From Homarus americanus (Eukaryota > Arthropoda > Malacostraca > Decapoda > Nephropidae), in NCBI RefSeq assembly GCF_018991925.1, contig NW_024727884.1:1-64000 (forward strand): a stretch of DNA of 64,000 bases. Direction: 5' to 3'. Both the position numbers and the translations under genes were made by a program. Below the pieces are notes generated by a model that did not search any database, was not told the DNA's origin, and saw only the letters and a list, made by a program, of their open reading frames with translations. Shown here one piece after another: positions 1 through 11,089 of this stretch (position 1 is the first letter of the stretch; each line of letters begins with the position of its first letter).

Positions 1-594
1 GTGTAAAGTATCACTCAAAACAAAAGAATGATGACTAAGTTGCTCCTCTCTCTTTATATGAAGGATATGGGAAGCAGAATTCTCATATTTTGAATACAAA
101 GATCACAGATTCAAGATTCGTTAAGTAGACAAAGAACAAACTCTTCAATGTATCAGCTGTGCAATCAACCTCAATATTATCAATGACCGTGTCAGTCGAC
201 AACAATACTCTTTTCATGCCTCAGGTAAGTGGTTGCCAAGATGTGGATGGATGAAATCAGTCCTCATCCAGTTCTTCAAGACTGAATACTATGATCAGAA
301 CCAGTCATCATCCTGATTCAGACCCTGATCAGGATTAGGTAGATCTGGGGTTTCCTCACAATCTGGGGTCCCAGGGCAGTCTTGTCTGAAGTGGGATTAA
401 GTCACCAATAATCCCGACTTTCCTTAACGGATCTTTCATTGTGCATTCCAAGATTTGCTATTTCGGCCTCATTCCTCTTTAATTAAATGCAATAAATCTT
501 TCTTATCACATGATAGATTAGTTGATCATAACAAACTCCATTTTTGATCCAAACTCTCGCCTCTCCCGCCATCCGCTATGTTGTGTTACGTAGG
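1..594. other. Unannotated leading segment
   Basis: No coding frame or repeat was recognised here. A splice-donor-like CAG/GTAAGT string occurs near 223-231, but the upstream sequence has no long open frame, so an exon is not called. Confidence 0.4.
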
Positions 595-1699
595 TTGCGC
601 AGAGTGTACCTTTGTTATGTTATCACTGACGCTATATGACGATCGGACTGTAATTGGGCCATGAACTTGAGAATCAACAGTTGCAGAGCAAGAAGTACTT
701 TTAAACAATTGGAGAATATTCAACGCCAAGAAAGCTGTGGACTTTGGTGGAGGCATGGGATCAGCTGTCTGTAGCAACTGTTCGGGTCAAGTGCATGGAG
801 ATGAAGGTAAAGGTGGGCAAGTATTCCTGCCGTTAGCAGAGTCAATTCAGACTGGTGAGGTTCAGACTGTTGCAGTAGCAGTGACCTTGCCAGAGAAGCT
901 GCGAGAGTGTTACAGCTGCAGGCTTCTCGAGACCACCGACGAACATCCTGGAGGTGATAAGGATCTGATGTGACTACCGAAGAAGGGTAGATGATGATGA
1001 CGTCAGTGAAGAGGCAGGTGGTGCGCCATCCCAAGAAAAACGCCATTATCCAAAAGTAATGTTAGGGGTGCCATCGAAAGTGTATCGAGAAAGTCAAGCC
1101 CTCCTTTCCGAAGACCCTAGCGAAACAGGTATGAAATCTTCACTACCCAGCTGTTGCAGACTATGGAGCCCTACATCAAGGTTTATCCGACAACATAAAC
1201 ACCAGCCATCAGCAAAGCATAACAGAGTTCTTCACCGCAACCCACCACAGCCAGCCCAAGCCAGTGATAGTGACAGAGGTAGAGACAGAGATGATGACTT
1301 TGAGGATTTGTCAGAGGCACTAGTAAGTGTGGATGACACTGATGAAGACTCACCTGAGGGCCAGTAGCCTGCCCTCTGCCTCGAGAACCAGCCTCCATTC
1401 CCCACGCCCATCTCTTCTACTAACGTAAGTGTTAACCCCAACCTTGTTTTTTCTAACCTAACCTTCAGTTTATTCTTCTCTTATTGACTGTTCCTTCTAT
1501 ATTATGTGTGGTGAATACCATCATAAAGTTAAGATGTTATTTTTAGTAAAGCATGCGTATTGTGTCAGGAAAAAAGTGGAGTTTAGAAATCGACCAGTCT
1601 CTATTTCAATTAATCATATGTTATGTTGTTCACTTTACGCGTTTCTCACTTTATGCAGACGCCCGTGGGTTGAATTAACGCGTAAAGTGAGGTTCACTG
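595..1699 (+). mobile_element. Internally deleted Tigger (pogo) relic
   Basis: The right end is a Tigger-type terminal inverted repeat reading CGCGTAAAGTGAGGTTCACTG followed by TA. Its reverse complement resembles the ends of the complete element at 23131-25838. The left part (595-665) resembles the subterminal sequence of that same element in reverse complement. Between them lies only the C-terminal third of a transposase. The left terminal repeat itself is missing, so the copy is truncated and cannot move by itself. Confidence 0.75.
700..1367 (+). pseudogene. Tigger transposase C-terminal fragment
   Basis: Translations in several frames match the C-terminal region of the 633-residue transposase at 23485-25386. 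Recognisable pieces are NAKKAVDF (compare NIKKAVDF), TGEVQTVAVAV, a decayed METMEPYIKVY-like stretch near 1150-1180, and RNPPQPAQASDSD followed by an acidic tail ending DSPEGQ and a stop at 1365-1367. The helix-turn-helix and DDE catalytic regions are absent and the frame changes at least twice. It is a dead remnant, with no claim to host function. Confidence 0.75.
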
Positions 1700-2531
1700 T
1701 ATATCATCGCTGGAGGTGATATTTCAGCAATTAGAACACAAGCGGAGCTTCCTTTATAGCTGAATGCATGAGCAAGATGAGGTCATAATCTTGCATGGAG
1801 GCTGGTTTGAGGAGGGACTTTCAAAATAGCAATTAAATGCCAGAGTAGCAACGTGTCCTTCTAATATTACTTATAAAATTATTAGATGTTTAATTACTTA
1901 TATGTTGGCCTGGCAGATTGGCTAGGAATTAACATACCTAGGTAGCATTCCTGAGCGTCACATTCAGAGCATTGAACAAAAAACCCTAACCATTCTGAAA
2001 ACCGAAAAATTCCAAATCGAAACTCTCTATTTAGGATTTCGGTTAAAGGATTATTAACCTGTAATACATTATAGTACTTTTAATTTCCAAGTATATTAAT
2101 TTTAAAAATACAGAAGACATCAAAACTATACCAATCACGGATATTCCTGACTCTCCCTTAAAAAAAAGAACAAGCAACTGGTACTCTCTCCCTCAGCCCT
2201 ACCAAAATAGCCCAATGACATCTTTCTTGTTTATTCTCTTCCAATTTCTCCTTTAACTGGTATTTTTTACTTCATATTGCCTACATCAGATAAACTACAG
2301 TAATTGAGGTTAGACACTGTTATAAATTTGATTACGGGGCAGCAGGATGCCGTTAGAACCACCTGACCTACCAACAGTGTTGCAAGTCAGACACAGCATT
2401 TTTTTTTACATTTTGGTGTCTCCATTTCTGTTAATTTTTTTCTGTGGGGTTTGCAATAGTAAACTGTTTACCTACAGTGATAGCAAAACTATTTGGGAAA
2501 AATCTCAATAACCAATGCTGAAGAATATTCA
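1700..2531. other. Gene-free AT-rich sequence
   Basis: No coding frame, terminal repeat or RNA gene was recognised between the Tigger relic and the short transposon end at 2532. Confidence 0.4.
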
Positions 2532-2589
2532 GGCAATCGCGTTTACAAATCCGTGTATGCTAAACCGGCGTATGTTAAGAGCCCGACTG
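2532..2589 (+). repeat. Detached Tigger-type terminal repeat
   Basis: The sequence ends GCCCGACTG followed by TA and runs parallel to the right end of the element at 16438-19415: both have CCGTGTATGCTAAACC, then a TATGTTAAG string, then the terminal CGACTG. No matching left end was found nearby, so this is an orphan terminus. Confidence 0.6.
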
Positions 2590-2639
2590 TATATTATTTC
2601 TCACTATTGATTTTTTGTTCAATTTTTATTTCTTATTAG

Positions 2640-2945
2640 TTCTTTGTTATTATTATTAATGTTACAATACAATATTATTGTATTATTGTTACCTGTATCA
2701 TTATTATTTTATTTTTTAATTGTGTATTTTATTATAAATTCTACTTACTATAGATTTGTTGTTATTACAGGTATTATTATCATTATGATTATTATTATGA
2801 TTATATGATTATTATTATTATAATTATTATATATTATTATATATGTATTATATATTATTATTATTGTTGTTGTTGTTGTTGTTTATTTGTGATGTGGGTC
2901 AATGACCTGTCGGGTAAGACTAATCCCCGAAAAAAAGTGAAAATA
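2640..2945 (-). repeat. Trinucleotide-rich tract with SINE-tail-like segment
   Basis: A degenerate (TTA)n/(ATA)n and (TTG)n tract is followed by GATGTGGGTCAATGACCT and a short A-rich stretch. The same arrangement, (TAT)n plus GATGTGGGTCATTGACCT plus A-rich, occurs at 19722-19940. This suggests two copies of one short retroposon tail, read on the minus strand. Family assignment is uncertain. Confidence 0.4.
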
Positions 2946-3109
2946 AAAGTTGGGGTTAATCTGTTATGGTATATATTAAGATCGTGCTTTATTAACTTTA
3001 TTATAATATTTGTGAAAGTTGTTTTTCATTTTGCAGGTTAGTGGACAAGATTTGTGATACTTGATGCAAGTTTAAACTTCAAAAACTTGAGATCTTTATT
3101 TGAAAGTCA

Positions 3110-4440
3110 CCTGGAAGCAGGAGAAGAAAAGATGAAACAGGATGGATCTCTCAAAATGATATAGCAACTAAGGATGAAAATACAGATAAGTTGTTTGAAA
3201 ATATTGTGAGTGGAAGGGAATTAATAAGGAGTCAACAGCTAGTAGAAGTAAAAATACTACTACTCAATCATTCCCAAATTTTATCATAAACTTCCTCCCG
3301 AAGATGATCAGCTGCTTCAGAAGTTACGTGAGGTCGCGTGCTGTGTTCTGCAGAGGAGAAGTAGAGAACTGTTGAATAATGATGAACTGAAGAACCTGTG
3401 GATGCTCCTGACAAGCATCAGTCTCCAGAATCTTGGAGGTGAAGAACAAATGATCAATTATGATGACTTTTTGAAGGTAGCACAACAAGCTGGACCAAAA
3501 TGTAAACAATAATCCAGCCATCCACATTCTGCAAGTTGTTGCAGAATGATCCTTTAATCATCTCCATCATGAACTTCTTCAACTGTGATGAGGTGTGGCT
3601 CCACCAGACCAGGATCGGACTCTAAACTTTATGATGTCTGGGTCAAGGTTATTTAAGAGTCGGACTTGGAGAACTACATCCTGGAGTTAATACCAGCGTT
3701 GCCTCAATTAGAGCGGCCTCGACAAGTCCTTCCCACTCATTCTATGTGTGCCTGACTGTCAGAAAGTTCTTCAACTTCTTCCTTGACCCGTCTCTCGATG
3801 GTCAGATCAAGATACAAGATATTTTATGCAGCTTCCTCGATGACCTGTTAAAACCGTGAGAGTTACCAAAGATCAACAACAGAACAACTGGTTTCTGCCA
3901 TCTGCACATAGAGTGTATGGCGTGTATAAAGCCTGGATAAAAGACCACAATGGAATGCTGTCCAAGAAGAACTTTCACGCTACGGTATGGGCACCTTGAC
4001 TCCTGTCTTCATAGATCCAAGTCTTCCAAAGAGTGTCTGTGTCGATGGTGAGATGGACTATAAAAACTTACCTCGACTTGTCCTGGCTCTGGAAAACAAA
4101 AAGAACCACAAGCTTTACACTATTTCTTCAAATCCTTAATAATGATAACAAAGGACACTTAAATGTGTTCCTCAACTACTTCTTCAGGTCCATCCAGGAG
4201 CAGATCGTCAACAACCAAGAACCTGTCAACCGGGATGTAAAGGATAGAAATAATTCGACATAGGTGAAACCTGCTGATCATGCATGATAACTCTACATGA
4301 TCTCCATAAATTGGTCAGGCTGATGTGGTTAGTAGTATCCTCATTGACCTTAATGGATTTTGGACATATGAGAATAGAAGTTCTTGTGGCAGACAGTAAT
4401 GAAGAACCTGCTCAAGTATGACTCCATGCCAACATATAAA
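3110..4440 (+). pseudogene. PPP2R3C: Processed pseudogene of PPP2R3C (PP2A regulatory subunit B'' gamma)
   Basis: The parent protein is an EF-hand regulatory subunit of protein phosphatase 2A. Reading across frames in order I see KFYHKLPPEDDQLLQKLRE, SRELLNNDELKNLW, EEQMINYDDFLKVA, GPKCKQ, VWLHQTRIGL, SDLENYILELIP, LPQLE, a QDI region, EELSRYG-like, GEMDYK, LVLALENKK, NNKGHLNVFLNYFFRSIQEQI, NRDVKD, then DLNGFWTYENRE-like sequence. This is the order of the PPP2R3C family over most of its length. There are many frameshifts and stops but no intron-sized gaps, which indicates a decayed retrocopy rather than the active gene. No poly(A) tail or target duplication was securely defined. Recognition is from memory of the family and has not been searched. 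Confidence 0.82.
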
Positions 4441-4783
4441 TTCATTACAGATATTGTATCTTTTCATTTTTTATTATATTGTAAGTTGAAATTTGAAAAA
4501 AAATTTAGATTTGATATTTGTGGATAATTTTTCTTAAACTCAAAAATTTATTCAATTATAATCTTCAGCTTATAAATAAAGATGAAAGTTATATGAAATT
4601 TTGATTATTCAGGATAAAACAACATTGCCGAATGAGATGAAATTTATTTTTTATATTACTGAAAACAACAACCTTTCTATAGAGGAACCATATTCTGTAC
4701 AATAATGCAGTCATAAAACAATTTACAGTACAATACACTATCATCATTGTTTATACAATGTGTATTTAATGCTGCACTGACAT

Positions 4784-5215
4784 ATGTCCCATAACCCTGC
4801 CCTCCCATCCTTCTCACCTTGTCCCCACCTCCATTTAGCCCCACACCCTTTGGACCCACACTCCTTTACCCACACCTTTATTCACACCCTTATTTACATC
4901 CTTGGTCACATCCTTGGACCCCACATCAATGGCCCACATCCCCTTGGACCCCTCCTTATTTACCTTTGGCCCCACCAACATCCTGGCCCCACACACCTTA
5001 TTTACACATCCTTGGTCTCCACACACCCTTATTCACACCCTTATTTACACCCTTGCCTACACACACCTTGGCCCCACACCACCTTATTTACATCCTTGGA
5101 CCCCACACATCCTTGGACCCACATCCTGAACATCCATTACCCACCTTGGTCCCCACACCTTGCCCCCACACCTTATTCACACCCTTTGCCCCCACACACA
5201 CTGGCCCCATATTGA
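4784..5215. repeat. Minisatellite block A, C-rich strand
   Basis: Irregular tandem repeat built on CCTTGGCCCCACACACC and variants with CCTTATTTACA. Its reverse complement resembles the GGCCAAGGGGTGTGTG unit of the block at 9056-9890. The His/Pro/Leu-rich open frames here come from the repeat and are not genes. Confidence 0.85.
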
Positions 5216-5254
5216 CCGTGTCGTATTTTTCTATTTACATATAACATGCTTCTA

Positions 5255-6005
5255 TGTTGTTCCTCATCTCCCCACCCCCATCTCACCCCATCTCCCCCCC
5301 ATCTCCCACACCCCCATCTCCCACCCCCCATCCTCACCCCCATCTCCCACACCCCATCCCCACCCCTCATCTCTCCCACACACCCCCATCTCCCCTACAC
5401 CCCCATCTCCCACACACCCCATCTCCACACCCCTCATCTCTCACACCCCCACTCACCTCCTCATCTCTCCACACCCCCCCATCTCCCCACACCCTCATCT
5501 CCCACCCCCCCATCTCTCACACACCCCATCTCCCACACCCCCCATCTCCCACCCCATCTCCCACCCCCCATCTCCCCACACCCCCCCATCTCCCCACCCC
5601 CCATCTCCCCACCCCTCATCTCTCCCACATCCCCATCTCCCCACCCCCCATCTCCCACCCATCTCCCCACCTCATCTCTCACACCCCCATCTCCCCCACA
5701 CCCCCCACCCACCCCACCCCCCATCTCCCACACCCCTCCCCCCCCCCATCTCCCACCTCATCTCCCACACCCCATCTCACCCCATCTCCCCACCCACCAT
5801 CTCCCACCCCCATCTCCACCCCTCATCTCTCCACACCCCCCATCTCCCACACCCCCATCTCCCACCCCCCATCTCCCACACCCTCATCTCTCACACCCCA
5901 TCTCCCACCCCATCTCCCACCCCCATCTCCCACCCCTCACTCTCCCTCACACCCATCCCACCTCACCACCCTCATCTCTCCCTCCCCATCTCCCCCCCAC
6001 CTCGC
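5255..6005. repeat. Minisatellite block B, C-rich strand
   Basis: Tandem repeat of about 13-15 bp with a core of CCCCATCTCCCACAC. All three forward frames stay open because the unit lacks stop codons, which explains long Pro/Ser/His/Thr-rich frames of up to about 300 codons; these are not genes. The reverse complement matches the repeat that starts at 6010, so the unit flips orientation at about 6005. Confidence 0.9.
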
Positions 6006-6009
6006 AGGG

Positions 6010-8710
6010 AGTGGAGATATAGAAAGGAGGTGTGTGGAAGACAGAGGTGTGGAAGATGAGGAGGTGTGTGTGTGGGAGGGTGTGTGGAAGATGGGGAAGG
6101 AGGTGGGAGGATGGAGATGAGGGGTGTGTGAAGATGAGTGGAAGGGGTGTGGGAAATGGGAAGGTGTGTGAGAGTTGGGGGTGTGGGTGTGTGGGAGAAT
6201 GGGTGTGGAAGGAGAGTGTGTGAGATGGGGGTGTGTTGGGGAGGTGGGGTGGGAAGGAGGGGAATGGGGTGTGGGGGGTGTGTCAGAGGATGGGGTGTGT
6301 GAATGAGTGAGTGTGAGAGGATGGGGGTATGTCAGAGGATGGGGGGTGTGTCATAGGGATGGGGGGTGTGTCAAGGATGAGGTGTGTCATAGGATGGGGG
6401 TGTGTCAGAGGATGGGGGTGTCAGAAGATTGGGGGTGTGTCAGAGAGGTGGGGGTGTGTCAGGGATGGTGAGTGTGGGGGATGGGTGTGTGTGAGAGATG
6501 GGGGGGGGTGTCTCAGAGGGATGGGTGTGTCAGAGGGATGGGGGGGTGTGTCAGAGGGATGGGGTGTGTCAGAGGATGGGGGGTGTCAGAAGATGGGGGT
6601 GTGTCAGAAGGGATGGAGGTGTGTCAGGGGGAGGTGGTGTGAGGAAGGGATGGGGGTATGCAGAGGGATGTGAGAAGGGATGGGTGTGAGGATGGGGTGT
6701 GTGAGAGGTATGGGGGTGTCAGAAGAGATGGCGGTGTGTGAGAGGGATGGGGAGTGTGAGAGGATGGGGGTGTGTGAGAGGGATGGGGTGTGTCAGGATG
6801 GGTTGGTTGTGAGAGGGATGGGGGTGTGTGAGAGGGATGGGGGTGTGTCAGAGATGGGGGTGTAGGAAGGGATGGGGTTGTGTCCAGAGAGATGGGTGTG
6901 TGTCAGAGAGGGATGGGGAGGTGTTTCAGAGATGGGGATGTGTGAAAGGATGGGGTGTGTCAGAGATGGGCGAGTGTGAGAGGGATGGGGGGAATGGAGA
7001 GGGATGGGGGTGTGTGGGGAAGGATAGGGGTGTGAGAGGGATAGTGGGTGTGTGAGAGATGGGGTGTGTCAGATGGGGGTGTCAGAGGGATGGGGTGTGT
7101 GAGGAGGGATGGGGTGTGTGAGGAGGATGGGGTGTGTGAGAGGGATGGGGGGGGTGTGTCAGAGGGATGGGGGGGTGTGTGAAGATGGGGTGTGTGAGAG
7201 GATGGTGGTGTGTGAGAGGGATGGGGGGGTGTGTCAGAGGGATGGGGTGTGTCAGAGATGGGGGTGTGTCAGAGATGGGGGGTGTGAGAGGGATGGGGGT
7301 GTGTCAGAGATGGGGGTGTGTGGAGAGGGATGGTGATGTGTGGGGGGATGGGGTGTGTGAGAGAGAGGGATGGGGTGTGAGGAGGGATAGGGGTGTGTCA
7401 GAGGGATGGGGGTGTGTCAAAGGGATGGGGGTGTGTCAGAGATTGGGGTGTGTGAGAGGGATGGGGGTGTATCAGAGATGGGGGTGTGTGAGAGGGATGG
7501 GGTTGTGTGAGGAGGATGGGGGTGTGTGAGAGGGATAGGGGTGTGTGAGAGGGATAGGGGTGTGTGAGGAGGGATGGGGTGTGAGAGGGATGGGTGTGTG
7601 TGAGGGATGGGGGTGTGTCAGAGATGGGTGGTGTGAGGAGGATGGGGGTATGGGGAGAGATGGGGGTGTGTGAGAGGGATGGGGGTGTCTCAGAGATGGG
7701 TGAGTGTGAGAGGGATGGGGGTGTGTGGGAGGGTATGGGGGTGTGTGGGAGGGATGGGGGTGTGTGGGGAGGGATGGGGGTGTGTGGGAGGGATGGGGTG
7801 TGTGGGAGGGATGGGGGTGTGTGAGGGATGGGGGTGTGTGTGAGAGGTATGGGGGTGTGTCAGAGGATGGGGTGTGTCAGGAGATGGGGGTCTGTGAGGG
7901 GATGGGGGTGTGTCAGAGGATGGAGGTGTGTCAGAGATTGGGGTGTGTAGAGAGGGATGGGGTGTGTCAGAGATGGGTGAGTGTGAGAGGGATGGGGTGT
8001 GTGTGAGGGATGTTGAGAGAGGATGGGGTGTCTCAGAGTTGGGGGTGTGTGTGAGAGGGATGGGGATGTGTCAGAGGGATGGGAGGAGAGGATGGGGGAG
8101 AGGGATGGGGTGTCAGAGATGGTGTAGAGATGGGGTGTGTGAGAGGGATAGGGTATGTGAGAGGATGGGGTATGTGGAGAGGGATGGGTGTGTGAGAGGG
8201 ATGGGGTGTTCTCAGAGTTGGTGGAGAGGGATGGGGATGTGTCAGGAGGGATGGGAGTGTGAGAGGGATGGGTGTGTGAGAGGATGGGGTGCCAGAGATG
8301 GGGTGAGTCAGAGATGGGAGGGAGAGGATAGCAGAGATGGGGTGTGTGGGGAGATGGGGGGTGTGTGAGAGGGATGGGGTGGTGAGAGGGATGGGGGTAT
8401 GTGAGAGAGGGATGGGGTGTGTGGGAGAGGGATGGGGGTGAAGGGGAGAGGAAGGTGGTGAGAGGGGATGGGGGTGTCCCAGAGAGTTGGGGGGTGTGAG
8501 AGGGATGGGGGTGTGTCAGAGATGGGGTGTGTGAGAGGGATGGGGGTGGTGAGAGGGATGGGGCAATGTGAGGGATGGGGGTGTGTGAGAGGGATGGGTG
8601 TGTGAGAGGAAGGGTGTGAGGGAGGATGGGGTGTGTCAGAGATGGGGGTGTGTGAGAGGGATGGGGGTGTGTCAGAGATGGGGATGTGTGAGAGGGATGG
8701 GGGTGTGTCA
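6010..8710. repeat. Minisatellite block B', G-rich strand
   Basis: About 2.7 kb of an imperfect unit such as GAGGGATGGGGGTGTGT, often alternating GAGAGG and CAGAG. It is the inverted counterpart of 5255-6005. Runs of four or five G recur every 15-20 bases, giving a strongly G-skewed strand. No gene is called inside it. Confidence 0.9.
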
Positions 8711-8908
8711 GAGGGCATTAAAACTGTCCTCTTGTTCTTTGTTCCACTTATAGTCTATGTCCTTTTTGAGGAGTTTAGTGAGTGGTGAGGCTAACTTGGC
8801 ATAACCTTTATTGAAAGAACGGTAGTATCCTGATTATCCCAGGAAACTATGAAGTTGATCTGCAGTCTTGGGACAAGGAAACTGCTTCACTGCCTTTACC
8901 TTACAATC
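8711..8908 (-). pseudogene. Ty3/gypsy pol fragment (reverse transcriptase-RNase H junction)
   Basis: The minus-strand translation reads KVKAVKQFPCPKTADQLHSF, then LG, a stop, SGYYRSFNKGYAKLASPLTK, then LLKKDIDYKWNKEQEDSFN. This is the characteristic end of the gypsy-type reverse transcriptase (FPxPKTxxQLxxFLGLxGYYRxF, then AxPLTxLLKK and a W plus F motif). One in-frame TAA replaces the residue after FLG. The fragment is only about 65 codons and is bounded on both sides by minisatellite, so it is a dead scrap of an LTR element. Confidence 0.85.
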
Positions 8909-9055
8909 TACTGTGTGTACTGCTGCCACCCACAAGCTAAGTGTCTGTTGCCAACAACATTTTTTACTCACTTTGTGAATAAGTTGATGTTATTCATTTG
9001 GGTGAATATTTATATAAAGCAAAGGTGCTGTTACAAAGAGCAAGGGGAGGTGTGA
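8909..9055. other. Short unique spacer
   Basis: Non-repetitive sequence between the pol scrap and block A'. No further pol motif could be followed with confidence. Confidence 0.35.
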
Positions 9056-9890
9056 GAGGGATGGGGGGTGTGGAGGAGCAGGGGTTATGTAGGGGCCAAG
9101 GGTGTGGGGGGCCAAGGGGTGTGTGGGGCCAAGGGGTGTAAGGGAGGAGGGCCAAGGTGTGTGGGGGGCCAAGGGGTGTGTGGGGGCCAAGGGGTGTGTG
9201 GGACCAAGGGATGTGTGAACAGGGGGGTATCAAGGGGCCAAAGGGTGTGTGGGGGCCAAAGGGTGTGTGGGGGCCAGGGGTGTGAGGCCAAAGGTGGGGC
9301 CAAGGTGTGTGTAAAAAGGGGTGGGGCAGGGGTGTGTGTGGGGCCAAGGGGTGTGTGAGGGCCAAGGGGTGTGTGAGGGCCAAGGGGTGTGTGGGGACCA
9401 AGAGATGTGGGGACCAAGAGATGTGGGGCCAAGGGGTGTGTGTGGGGACCAAGGGCGTGTGAGGGGCCAATGGGGCTGGCGATGTAAAGGAAGGTGTAAA
9501 GGGATGTGGGGGCCAAGAGGTGTGTGGGGCCAAGAGGTGCACAAGGTGTGTGGGGCCAAGGGTGTGTGAGGCCAAGGGGTGTGAGGCCAAGGTGAGGCCA
9601 AGGGACACAAAAGGGGTGTGTGGGGCGAAGGGCCAGGGGCCAAGGATGTGTGGGGCCAAGGGGGTGTGTGGGGGCCAAGGGATGAGTGGGGGCCAAGAGG
9701 TGTGTGGGGGCCAAGGGTGGGGCCAAGGGTGTGTATGGGGCCAAGGGGTGTGTTGGGGGCCAAGGGCGGGGCCAAGGGGTGTGTGGAGACCAAGGTGGGG
9801 CCAAGGGGTGTGGAGACCAAGGGGTGGGGCCAAGGGGTGGGGGACCAAGGTGTGTGGGGACCAAGGGATGTGTAAGGGGTAAATAGGGCT
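9056..9890. repeat. Minisatellite block A', G-rich strand
   Basis: After one GAGGGATGGGGGGTGTG copy, the array consists of GGCCAAGGGGTGTGTG units with variants GGACCAAGAGATGTG and GGCCAAGGTG. It is the inverted relative of the block at 4784-5215. Open frames on both strands follow from the repeat and are not genes. Confidence 0.9.
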
Positions 9891-10385
9891 GTGGGTACCA
9901 AAGGGTGGGAAGGTGTGTGGGTACACATGCCTCAATTTACTTAAATATCCAGGTTCTAGGAGTAACCAAACAAAAAAGTTTAGTAAATTAAAAGGAATAA
10001 AAATAAATAGTAAACCTTAAGAATTTAATTAAATATTAACACAATAAAGAGCCTCGGGATGTCACAACAAATTGATTCACCATCGAAACTTTTAAGACAC
10101 AAATGATACTAAACATCGAAACATCAAAAGAATAAAAATAAAGCATTGGATTACGTTAACACTGCATAAACATATAAAACCAAACACTGAAATTAACTAA
10201 CATGAAACACTGAATTACTTAAATGTATCTAAGCAAATACTGATGGACATAAATAGGTACTCACATTGGTGGCGACAGGTACAACACAAATAAATTAGGT
10301 ATAAGTAACAGGTGACAAGAGTCACTCAAAGGATGTGAACTGTATGACAAAGGACTGTCCGCTCGTTGGTGGACTACTATATATA
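9891..10385. other. Gene-free AT-rich sequence
   Basis: No coding frame or known repeat end recognised between the G-rich array and the MITE at 10386. Confidence 0.4.
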
Positions 10386-10884
10386 CAGTGAGTCTTATAA
10401 CGCTGCGGTTTGATAATTAATTTGCTCTAACCGATTTATGAATTCGAACAATATTTGTATAACGACGCTTTTTGCTATAACGATTTTGCTTACTATTTCC
10501 AATTTTGTGGTATTAACTGAATATGGTAAAGAAGAATATCTCCAAAAAGCATTCTGATGATAGAATTCGGTGATTATCGTAAAAGAAAGGATATAACATT
10601 TGAAGAAGCTTGATGTTATCAACCTCAAAATCACCCTTTCCCCATCAAGTTACATCCATATTTTTCAAGTAAAGTGTTAAATTTACTGTATGATTTCATT
10701 ATTAGATATGAATGTAACATTTATTTAGACTGTGCTATCCTTGTGTAGGCTAACTACTAAATTTTTCGATTTCGAGTAATCTGCACCTAACCTATTTTCT
10801 CCATAAGCCCTGTTATTTCTATTTGCGATTTTCTATAACACGATATTTTACAAGAACACAATTCGCTGTATAGCAGAACTACCT
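10386..10884. mobile_element. Small Tigger-type MITE, inverted relative of 25847-26344
   Basis: It starts TA/CAGTGAGTCTTATAACG and ends TATAGCAGAACTACCT. The reverse complement of this end resembles the CAGGTAGTTCTGCTATAA start of the element at 25847. The shared interior includes the sequence around ACAAGAACACAATT and the AAAGAAAGGATATAACA string. About 500 bp, no usable coding frame. The right terminus is decayed, so the boundary is approximate. Confidence 0.7.
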
Positions 10885-11089
10885 AGATGGCCTTTCCTCT
10901 ACCAGCAATCGGCCGGTGGATCGTTTAACGATGCAGATGGTCGTTAGAGAACAAAGAATGCTTGGTACAATACTAAATGAAGAAATAAGATGGGCTTGAA
11001 CAAATAATAACAGTTAAAACCTTAACAGCACAGGGTAAGGTGACTAGATTATATAATAGTAAATATATCACATCATTACAGGAATAATA
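10885..11089. other. Short gene-free spacer
   Basis: No feature recognised. The Tigger fragment begins abruptly at about 11090 without a terminal repeat. Confidence 0.35.

Noticed and set aside
223..231. Consensus splice donor CAG/GTAAGT
   Set aside because: No open frame or recognisable protein upstream within the window, so an exon cannot be supported.
5160..6120. Forward open frames of 258-299 codons rich in Pro, Ser, His and Thr
   Set aside because: All three frames are open together because the C-rich minisatellite unit lacks stops; composition and repetition follow the DNA repeat.
6329..8368. Gly/Val/Arg/Cys-rich open frames
   Set aside because: Same explanation on the G-rich array; no conserved domain and frames overlap freely.
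8994..9935. Minus-strand frame of 313 codons rich in His, Pro, Leu and Trp
   Set aside because: Translation of the GGCCAAGGGGTGTGTG array; three overlapping frames look equally open.
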